NCBI GenBank assembly: GCA_027669155.1
Contig: JAQEDR010000042.1
Coordinates: 1-5,350, forward strand
Reading direction: 5' to 3'
Length of the DNA: 5,350 bases
DNA from: Peptoniphilaceae bacterium AM52-5BH
GTDB taxonomy: Bacteria; Bacillota; Clostridia; Tissierellales; Peptoniphilaceae
Part shown: positions 1 to 5,350 of the stretch, one piece after another
How the letters are laid out: each line of letters starts with the position of its first letter
How positions within the stretch are numbered: the first letter of the stretch is position 1
Position numbers and translations under genes: made by a program
The notes under the pieces: model-generated
What the model was told of the DNA's origin: nothing
Seen by the model: only the letters and a program-made list of their open reading frames with translations
Database searches by the model: none

Positions 1-83
1 TTATAAAATCTTCCTGGTAGGTCTTTTGCTATCCAATCTCCTGATAGCATAACAATTCTAAGTGGTAAGTTTTTCTTTTCACC
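1..83 (-). pseudogene. Continuation of the NRPS A domain after the TAG stop (partial, runs off the left edge)
   Basis: In the same frame as the upstream NRPS ORF, directly after the TAG, 27 sense codons run to the window edge. They include LRIVMLSGDW and DLPGRF. This is the conserved A-domain stretch that normally follows WNSVP by about 20 residues in HMWP2/PchE-type cysteine A domains (consensus recalled: LRLVLLSGDWI..DLPDRI). Spacing and sequence are what an uninterrupted A domain would show, so nothing but the one stop codon is wrong. An in-frame ATG at 50-48 exists but has no well-placed ribosome binding site and falls inside a strand of the domain, so it is not a credible separate start. 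I list this as the orphaned 3' part of a broken gene; if the TAG is read through or is an error, it belongs to the gene at 84-2483. Confidence 0.8.
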
Positions 84-86
84 CTA
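84..86 (-). other. Single in-frame amber codon interrupting the NRPS
   Basis: Plus-strand CTA at 84-86 reads TAG on the coding strand, giving ...MLVTMA-stop-GEKKNLPLRI. It sits in a variable surface loop of the A domain, not in a core motif. One base change would restore a sense codon (for example CAG Gln, GAG Glu or AAG Lys). No frameshift is needed on either side. Confidence 0.9.
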
Positions 87-2483
87 TGCCATAGTTACGA
101 GCATGTCAAAAAGTATAGGTACAGAGTTCCACACACTTACCTTATATTTTTCAATAATTCTAATCCATTCATCAGGATTACGATAATTATCTTCATTAGT
201 TGTTATTAGAGTTCCACCTACACCAAGTATTCCAAAAATATCATATACTGATAAGTCAAAGTCTATTGCTGACACCATAAGTAACGTATCATTTGAATTA
301 ATAGAATATTTTTCATTTAAATCATTAATAGTATTAATGGCACTTGTGTGCGTGATCTCAACACCCTTTGGCACTCCTGTAGTACCTGATGTCATTATTA
401 TATAGGCTGAGTCAAAAGGGCTTACTTCTATAGGCTTATCAAGACCTAAGGATTTGTCTATAGCCTTGTCTAAGTCAATTAAAGAAACTTCTCCCATATC
501 TAGTTTGTAATTTTCTATTGTTTTATTGTCACTGATGACAAACTTTATGCCAATTTGTTCGTATATTTTAGTTCGTCTTTCGCTAGGTTGGTTTGTTCCA
601 ACAGCAACATATGCTGCCCCAGCAAAGAGTATTCCAAATATAGCATAAATTTGCTTGCTTGATCTTGGGAGAGTAATGCCTACATAGTCTCCCTTTTTTA
701 TTCCATTTTCCTTTAAATATCCTGCTACATTTAAGGATTTTTCATATAAGTCTATATAAGATATTTCTTCTTTAGATTCTGAATCTATAATTGCAAATTT
801 TTCTGGATTTTCTTTTACATTTTTTATAAAACCATCATATAATCTTTCATCAGGAAAGTTTAATGGAAGGATGGATTGAAGCTCTTTTTTTCTTGCTAGT
901 TTTTGATTTTCTGATAGCACATCAGATTTGCTTTCCCAATTTTCTTTTTCTGTTAGTCTTAAAAGTTGTTCTTCTAAAGAATTTAACATGTCATCTAACA
1001 TTTCTTCAGGGAAAAGTTCATCTACACTGTCCCAGCATAATACTAAATCTCCATCTTTTATATATGATTGGAAATCTAAACATACTCCTGGAGTTTGTGA
1101 TACCATATATGTAATTTTGCCTAAAGCTTTCCTTGAAATTTCAGTTTCTATTGGATAGTCCATGTTGCACGCAAAAACTACAGGTGCTACATTAAGGCTT
1201 GTGCCCTGTGATTTTGATATATCTCTTTGAACTTGGACTCCACTATAAGATGAATGGCTGGCATTTTCTATAAAGGTTTTGCTTATTCTATTCAAAGTTT
1301 CTATGAAAGTGGTATCATATTTTCTTTCATGCTCTACTAATAAGATATTTGTAAAGTCTGCTACCATAGCTTTTAAGTTTTCATTTGAAAGATCTCTATT
1401 AAATAATGGTAAATTTATAAAAAACTTATCTTGGTTAGTCCACCTTTCTAGAATTAAAGCATACGCAGTTAATAAAACCATTGATGGAGTAGATTTATAA
1501 CTTGCTGCAATCTCTTTTATTTTGCTCCATTTATCTTTTTCAATAACTCGTTTTCTTCTAGTAAATCTCGGTTCTTTGATTTGTTCAGGGGCTTTTCTTA
1601 ATGGTAAATTTGGTCTTTCTATCTCAAATGAGTCTATTTTTTCTTTCCAAAACTCTTGGTCTTTTTTATAAGTTTCAGAGTCTACTTCAAGATTATTTAT
1701 ATAATCTTTAAAGGTATAATTGTTTAGATTATCTAATTCTTTTCCTGAATAACTTTCCCCTAATTCTTTCAAAAGAATACTCATACTCATGACATCGGCA
1801 ACAAGTAAATCTAAATCAAAGAAAATTTTATTTCTATTCTGCGGTAGATTTGCAAGTTTTAATCCTGCGACTTCTCCTATTTCTACTCTAAGTTTTCTAT
1901 GCGATAAATTTTCTCGTATTTCTTCTAGTCTAATTTTGCCTTCTTCTTCATCTAAATTAGATAAATCAAAAACTTCAATTTCTTCACTAAAAGGTTTATC
2001 TAATATTTCTTGTTTTCCATCTTCTGTGAATCTTGCTCTGAGCATTGGATGTCTATATTGAAGTTTATTCCAGGCATCATTCAATCTTTTACAATCTATT
2101 TCTTCTCCATCTATTTCAATATAGGCATGACAACCTACTTCTTCTTGTATTTGATTATCATGACCGCCTACAAAATAAGCATACTGAGTATCAGTTAATT
2201 CAAATTGTTTGTTTCCTATGACTTTTTTATTAGAATTATTTGAATTATTTAATTTACGTGCATTTTTTATTGCAATTTCCCATTCAGCAAAACACGGCTT
2301 TTCCATTAATTTAGAAAATGATACATTAATATTGTGCCTTTTTAATTTGCTTATTATTCCCATAACGTTTACTGAAGTTATGCCCAATTCTATTAAATTA
2401 TCGCTGTCTTTTATTTCGTTATTACTTATATAACTTCTAACTTGTTCTTTAACATCATTTAACAAATCATATAAATCAGCCAT
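84..2483 (-). CDS. NRPS loading/first module, ArCP-Cy-A, interrupted by in-frame TAG in the A domain
   Basis: This is the N-terminal part of a cytosolic NRPS of the HMWP2/PchE type. It would accept an aryl acid, condense it with cysteine and cyclise it. Numbering is from ATG 2483 (799 aa). An aryl carrier domain (about 5-75) has LGITS with the phosphopantetheine Ser37. An Asn/Ser/Lys-rich linker (about 78-92) follows. The Cy domain (about 94-530) shows FELTDTQYAYF (94), RHPMLR (144), the diagnostic DxxxxDxxS (D225, D230, S233) instead of HHxxxDG, ADFT (375) and SQTPGVCLD (462-470). The A domain starts near 545: SYIDLYE (575), LFAGAAYV (619), TSGTTGVPKG (698-707), FDLSVYD (742-748) and WNSVP (785-789). 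A TAG then ends the frame before motif A5, so the C-terminal half of A and the usual PCP are missing from this ORF. A TTG at 2501 also opens the frame, but it lies inside the ribosome binding site, so ATG 2483 is preferred. The start is 23 nt after the AMP-ligase stop. Domain calls are firm; whether the gene is functional is open. Confidence 0.9.
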   Translation of the reverse strand: MADLYDLLNDVKEQVRSYISNNEIKDSDNLIELGITSVNVMGIISKLKRHNINVSFSKLMEKPCFAEWEIAIKNARKLNNSNNSNKKVIGNKQFELTDTQYAYFVGGHDNQIQEEVGCHAYIEIDGEEIDCKRLNDAWNKLQYRHPMLRARFTEDGKQEILDKPFSEEIEVFDLSNLDEEEGKIRLEEIRENLSHRKLRVEIGEVAGLKLANLPQNRNKIFFDLDLLVADVMSMSILLKELGESYSGKELDNLNNYTFKDYINNLEVDSETYKKDQEFWKEKIDSFEIERPNLPLRKAPEQIKEPRFTRRKRVIEKDKWSKIKEIAASYKSTPSMVLLTAYALILERWTNQDKFFINLPLFNRDLSNENLKAMVADFTNILLVEHERKYDTTFIETLNRISKTFIENASHSSYSGVQVQRDISKSQGTSLNVAPVVFACNMDYPIETEISRKALGKITYMVSQTPGVCLDFQSYIKDGDLVLCWDSVDELFPEEMLDDMLNSLEEQLLRLTEKENWESKSDVLSENQKLARKKELQSILPLNFPDERLYDGFIKNVKENPEKFAIIDSESKEEISYIDLYEKSLNVAGYLKENGIKKGDYVGITLPRSSKQIYAIFGILFAGAAYVAVGTNQPSERRTKIYEQIGIKFVISDNKTIENYKLDMGEVSLIDLDKAIDKSLGLDKPIEVSPFDSAYIIMTSGTTGVPKGVEITHTSAINTINDLNEKYSINSNDTLLMVSAIDFDLSVYDIFGILGVGGTLITTNEDNYRNPDEWIRIIEKYKVSVWNSVPILFDMLVTMA

Positions 2484-2490
2484 TTTTAGT

Positions 2491-2499
2491 CCTCCCTCC
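2491..2499 (-). promoter_or_regulatory. Ribosome binding site of the NRPS gene
   Basis: The coding strand reads GGAGGGAGG, then 7 nt (ACTAAAA), then ATG at 2483. This near-perfect Shine-Dalgarno sequence decides the start: the TTG at 2501 that opens the frame earlier overlaps it and cannot be its own start. Confidence 0.85.
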
Positions 2500-2506
2500 A
2501 AATACT

Positions 2507-4099
2507 CTAATTATCATAGTTTTCTATTAGCTTTCTTCTATCTATTTTTCCTGTCGCAGTTAATGGCCAATTGTCAACTATTTTCATGCAATCTGGAATC
2601 TTAAATTCTGCTATACTAGCCTCTTTCAAAGTTTGAATAATTTCAGAAAATTTCAAGTTCTTATCTTTTTCTAGAATAAACACACAAATTTTCTCGCCCA
2701 ATATTTCATCAGGGATTCCAACTACTTGAACTTCTGATAAATTTTCACTTTCCAATAATATATTTTCTAATTCAAAAGGAACAATTTTCTCTCCGCCCTT
2801 AATTATCATTTCTTTAATCCTCCCAGCTATTTGATAATTCCCATCTAACAACTCTCTAGCTCTATCTCCGGTTCTTAAATATAATTCTTTATCTAATATA
2901 GGATTGTGAGTATTATTCATTTCATCATAATACTCATACATCGTATACGGACCTCTTATAAGTAACTCACCATAATCACCTATATTTACTTCTTCTCCAA
3001 ACTCATCTACTATTTTTACACTATCTCCAATAGATACTGGTTTTCCTTGAGTATTAAGCCTTGTTTCTCTACTATCGCCAAATCTAGTACACATAACTAA
3101 TCCTTCAGTCATTCCATATAATTGTGAAATAACACATCCAAAAGTTTTTTCAATTTCAAATGCTTTACTGTACTCTAAAACTGCTCCACCAACTTGTATA
3201 ATTTTTAATGATGAAATATCAACTTTTTCAAATTTTAAAAAATCTATACATAAACTTGCTAACGCTGGAACTAACGCCATTGTATTAATATTATATTTTT
3301 CAATATTATAAATTATATCGTCAGGACTCGATGTCATAGATATTACGCATTTAGCACCATAATAAAATACGCCTATAATACCTGGATAAGATAAAACAAA
3401 CTTATGAGATAAAGATAACGCCATCAAATATACCGTAGAATCTGAATAATTTAAAACATCACCTATCGATTTAGCGGAACAAATTAACTCGCAATGTTTC
3501 ATAGGAATCATTTTAGGATTACCTGTTGTACCACTCGACAACATAAGCAAAGCCAATTCTTTATAATCACCGTTTATACATTGATATAGATAATCTTTAT
3601 CATTAATATCATAAAAATTTTTATATTCCTGTTCTTCTCCAAGAATATAAACTTCAAAATCTATATCTAATTCTTCTTTTACTTCTTTTATCATATTTAC
3701 ATAAGAAAAGCCTAAATATTTATCTTTAGATATATATGCTTTTGCCCCTGATTTTTCTAATATTCCCTTTATTTCATTTTTCCTGTGAGCTGGAAGAGAT
3801 AATACTGGAACAATACCAATCTTAAACATAGCAAAAAGGATAATAACAAATTCATGGCAATTAGGAAGCTGAAGAACAATTTTATCTCCCTTTTTAAATC
3901 CAGCTTTCAATAAACCATTGGCATATTGGCAAGCTTTTCTATTTAATTCTTGATATGAAAGTTCAACATCTCCATCTACTAAGGCAATTTTATCCCCATA
4001 TTTTTTAGCACAATCTTCAATAAATTCTCCTAAGGTCATATGCGGCCATACTTGCTCATCATAAAATTTTTCTAATTTTTCTTTTAATTTAATGTTCAT
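2507..4099 (-). CDS. Aryl-acid AMP ligase (DhbE/YbtE-like), stand-alone adenylating enzyme
   Basis: 530 aa from ATG 4099, the normal length for 2,3-dihydroxybenzoate- and salicylate-AMP ligases (about 525-540). It would adenylate an aromatic acid with ATP and pass it to the aryl carrier of the adjacent NRPS. Visible motifs: N-terminal DEQVWPHMTLGEF region, SYQEL (48), P-loop SSGTTGNPK (188-196), VPALA (278), QVGGA (302), LYGMTEGLVMCTR (327-339; compare the DhbE-family FGMAEGLVNYTR), LRTGDRA with ribose-binding Asp412, hinge GRIKEMIIKGGE (426-437) and TATGKID with catalytic Lys518. There is no carrier domain. The acid pocket differs from the DHB and salicylate consensus: SHKF (231-234) has Lys233 where these enzymes have Asn. 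The family is clear, but the substrate is not. The stop is TAG at 2509-2507, with an in-frame TAA six codons later. An ATG at 4117 lies upstream of the ribosome binding site and is less likely. Confidence 0.92.
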   Translation of the reverse strand: MNIKLKEKLEKFYDEQVWPHMTLGEFIEDCAKKYGDKIALVDGDVELSYQELNRKACQYANGLLKAGFKKGDKIVLQLPNCHEFVIILFAMFKIGIVPVLSLPAHRKNEIKGILEKSGAKAYISKDKYLGFSYVNMIKEVKEELDIDFEVYILGEEQEYKNFYDINDKDYLYQCINGDYKELALLMLSSGTTGNPKMIPMKHCELICSAKSIGDVLNYSDSTVYLMALSLSHKFVLSYPGIIGVFYYGAKCVISMTSSPDDIIYNIEKYNINTMALVPALASLCIDFLKFEKVDISSLKIIQVGGAVLEYSKAFEIEKTFGCVISQLYGMTEGLVMCTRFGDSRETRLNTQGKPVSIGDSVKIVDEFGEEVNIGDYGELLIRGPYTMYEYYDEMNNTHNPILDKELYLRTGDRARELLDGNYQIAGRIKEMIIKGGEKIVPFELENILLESENLSEVQVVGIPDEILGEKICVFILEKDKNLKFSEIIQTLKEASIAEFKIPDCMKIVDNWPLTATGKIDRRKLIENYDN

Positions 4100-4791
4100 T
4101 AATTTTCCTCCAAGCATATTGCCCCGACATATTTGTCGTCATAGTTTAATGACTTTAATCTACTTATTGTATTCCTTTTACTATCATTAATTTCTATAAA
4201 TTCATTTCCAAAAGAAATTATTTCAATCTCTTTTAAATTCCCTATAAGACCAATCCCATCACATTTAAGATAGGCTTCTTTTGCAGTCCAATATCTATAG
4301 AAACTGATTATGTTGTTATCTATATTTATGATTTCACCCTTAGTAAAACAGTTTTCTAATATATCCTTAAACTCAAATTTATAATTTATTTTTTCAACAT
4401 CTACTCCTACTTCTATTTTAGAAAAAGCTAATAAGACTAAGCCTTCTGTATGGGATATGTTAAACTTTAATCCTAGAGTGTTCTCTACATAAGGCTTATT
4501 GTTTTTATCCCTCTTGACTGTTAAATCATTAATTCCTTTTTCGAGTAAACCTTTTAAGGTCAAATTAAGTATTGCCCTTGATACTGTATAATTAATTTTT
4601 GCTATTTCTGATTTATAATCCTTTGATTTTATTATCTCCTCTTCAGTTAAATAAGAAAGTAATTTTTCTTCTAATAATTTATCTGTATAAGCCTTAATGA
4701 GTATTAAATCATTATTAGATAATTTAGCTTTTAAATTTTCTAAGGTAAGAAAATCTTTAGTATTTCTTATCTCATATTCTTCAATTTTCAT
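4099..4791 (-). CDS. Sfp-type 4'-phosphopantetheinyl transferase
   Basis: 230 aa, the usual size of the Sfp/EntD group (Sfp is 224 aa). It moves 4'-phosphopantetheine from coenzyme A to the serine of carrier domains, here presumably Ser37 of the NRPS aryl carrier and the later PCPs. Motifs: KPYV (99-102), NISHTEG (111-117), VGVDVE (128-133) with Mg-binding Asp131 and Glu133, and the signature WTAKEAYLK (168-176) with Glu172. All expected catalytic acids are present and the frame is intact. The start overlaps the end of the thioesterase by 11 nt. There is no good Shine-Dalgarno sequence in front of ATG 4791, so translation probably depends on coupling to the thioesterase. The TAA stop shares its last A with the next gene's ATG (TAATG). 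Having the activating enzyme in the operon suggests a self-contained biosynthetic unit. Confidence 0.93.
   Translation of the reverse strand: MKIEEYEIRNTKDFLTLENLKAKLSNNDLILIKAYTDKLLEEKLLSYLTEEEIIKSKDYKSEIAKINYTVSRAILNLTLKGLLEKGINDLTVKRDKNNKPYVENTLGLKFNISHTEGLVLLAFSKIEVGVDVEKINYKFEFKDILENCFTKGEIINIDNNIISFYRYWTAKEAYLKCDGIGLIGNLKEIEIISFGNEFIEINDSKRNTISRLKSLNYDDKYVGAICLEEN
4107..4111 (-). promoter_or_regulatory. Ribosome binding site of the AMP-ligase gene, inside the end of the PPTase gene
   Basis: GGAGG on the coding strand is followed by 7 nt (AAAATTA) and ATG at 4099. It is formed by the last codons (Leu-Glu-Glu) of the phosphopantetheinyl transferase, so ribosomes ending that gene sit next to this start. 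It supports ATG 4099 over the in-frame ATG 4117. Confidence 0.8.
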
Positions 4792-5350
4792 TTACTTTTA
4801 TAAACTCTTTTATCTCTTTAATGACACTTTCAGGAGATGTGTTGACAAACATATGCTTGCCATCTATATATCTATAAGTGAATTCTTTTGTGGTATAATC
4901 TTTCCATTTTATAAGTTCATCTAAGGTCATTTCTTGATCTTTATCTCCCATAAGACCTAGTATAGGTGATTCTAATTTCTCAAATTTTGTGTCTTGATAG
5001 TCTTCATCTATTACAAAATCTGCCCTAAGCGTTGGCAAGAAAATAGAAATTAAATTCTTATTATCTAAAATTTCTTTTGGTGTTCCCTCATATCTTCTCA
5101 ATCCTTCTGTAAATCCGTCATCGTCAAGATGATAAATTGGATGAGGTTCTTTGTATAATGGAGCACGCCCTCCTGATATGATTATTCCTCTTGGATTTAT
5201 GTAAGTTGAATTTTTAATTCTTAAAGCAAGTTCATAGACTATTTTTGTTCCCATACTGTGTCCAAATAAATAATAAGGTTTTCCAAAATCAAAATTTTCT
5301 TTCATATCTTCAAATAGATTATCTACTAAGATGTTAATATCACTTATAGC
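4781..5350 (-). CDS. Type II thioesterase (GrsT/YbtT/PchC-like), 5' end outside the window
   Basis: An alpha/beta-hydrolase that would free NRPS carrier domains from wrong or stalled acyl groups. The frame is open to the window edge: 189 residues are visible, and 15 lie upstream of the Met at 5305, which is therefore internal. The motif YYLFGHSMG holds the catalytic Ser (codon at 5257-5255). Further in come LRADF, the GDKDQ acid segment with the likely catalytic Asp, and DGKHMFV with the catalytic His. The family is usually about 240-250 aa, so roughly 50-60 N-terminal residues are missing. It ends in TGA at 4783-4781, inside the start of the transferase gene. A separate thioesterase beside an aryl-AMP ligase and an ArCP-Cy-A NRPS repeats the pyochelin and yersiniabactin clusters. 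No signal peptide can be judged because the start is absent. Confidence 0.92.
   Translation of the reverse strand, partial: AISDINILVDNLFEDMKENFDFGKPYYLFGHSMGTKIVYELALRIKNSTYINPRGIIISGGRAPLYKEPHPIYHLDDDGFTEGLRRYEGTPKEILDNKNLISIFLPTLRADFVIDEDYQDTKFEKLESPILGLMGDKDQEMTLDELIKWKDYTTKEFTYRYIDGKHMFVNTSPESVIKEIKEFIKVNEN

Noticed and set aside
1..50. Internal restart at the in-frame ATG 50-48 giving a split two-protein A domain
   Set aside because: No ribosome binding site at a proper distance, and the Met is within the conserved LRIVMLSGDW strand, so the product would begin in the middle of a fold.
84..86. TAG as a pyrrolysine codon or a genome-wide reassigned amber codon
   Set aside because: The neighbouring AMP ligase ends in TAG (2509-2507) exactly at its expected C-terminus after TGKIDRRKL, so TAG acts as a normal stop here. 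The interrupted site is a loop with no catalytic role. No pylT or pylS is visible. Not excluded, but unsupported.
2208..2252. Asn/Ser-rich stretch (LNNSNNSNKK) as a repeat element
   Set aside because: It is a short low-complexity linker between the carrier and Cy domains in an AT-rich gene, with no repeat unit elsewhere in the window.
863..2433. Plus-strand open frames opposite the NRPS gene (863-1114, 928-1158, 1279-1500, 1789-2061, 2010-2198, 2209-2433)
   Set aside because: Short, low-complexity Phe/Ser/Leu/Ile-rich translations with no recognisable family, entirely antisense to conserved domain-coding sequence; they reflect the AT-rich antisense strand.
2484..2506. Promoter or terminator in the 23-nt gap between the AMP ligase and the NRPS
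   Set aside because: The gap is almost filled by the ribosome binding site and shows no inverted repeat or T-run; it is too short for an independent promoter.
4697..4924. Plus-strand 75-codon frame with a hydrophobic translation
   Set aside because: Antisense to the thioesterase/transferase junction and without a convincing ribosome binding site; the hydrophobicity comes from the complement of Lys/Glu/Asn-rich codons.
4781..5305. Thioesterase starting at Met 5305
   Set aside because: The frame remains open upstream to the edge and encodes the expected pre-GHSMG helix (ISDINILVDNLFED). Starting at 5305 would remove the N-terminal part of the hydrolase fold.

Overview
The window is a single tightly packed gene run on the minus strand. 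Read in the direction of transcription (right to left) it contains the end of a type II thioesterase, an Sfp-type phosphopantetheinyl transferase, a stand-alone aryl-acid AMP ligase, and the start of a non-ribosomal peptide synthetase (NRPS) with the order aryl carrier - heterocyclisation (Cy) - adenylation (A). The DNA is strongly AT-rich, with strong GGAGG ribosome binding sites 7 nt from ATG starts and abundant Lys/Ile/Asn/Glu. This points to a low-GC Firmicute, most likely a clostridial-type anaerobe; the species cannot be named from the sequence.

Layout: 5350-4781 thioesterase, with its N-terminus beyond the right edge; 4791-4099 phosphopantetheinyl transferase, overlapping the thioesterase by 11 nt; 4099-2507 aryl-AMP ligase, joined to the previous gene by a TAATG overlap; a 23-nt gap; then 2483-84 the NRPS reading frame. 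No gene-free stretch approaches 300 bases. I see no internal promoter, terminator, RNA gene, repeat, mobile element or CRISPR array. The promoter must lie upstream, beyond the right edge, and the rest of the assembly line beyond the left edge.

How the genes fit together: the transferase would put phosphopantetheine on the carrier domains, the AMP ligase would activate an aromatic acid and load it on the NRPS N-terminal aryl carrier, and the A domain would select cysteine. The Cy domain would condense the two, normally closing the cysteine into a thiazoline, and the thioesterase would clear mischarged carriers. This is the opening module of yersiniabactin (HMWP2) and pyochelin (PchE) type hydroxyphenyl-thiazoline metallophores, so a related metallophore is the best guess.

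The most notable point is that the NRPS frame is cut by one in-frame TAG (84-86) in the middle of the A domain. The same frame then runs on, open and well conserved, to the window edge. Residues on both sides of the stop together give the first six positions of a cysteine specificity code (DLYN-MS). The gene is therefore a very recent nonsense mutant, a read-through case, or a sequencing error. Two further oddities are an aryl-AMP ligase with a non-standard acid-binding pocket and a Cy domain whose usual VVFTS motif reads VVFAC.
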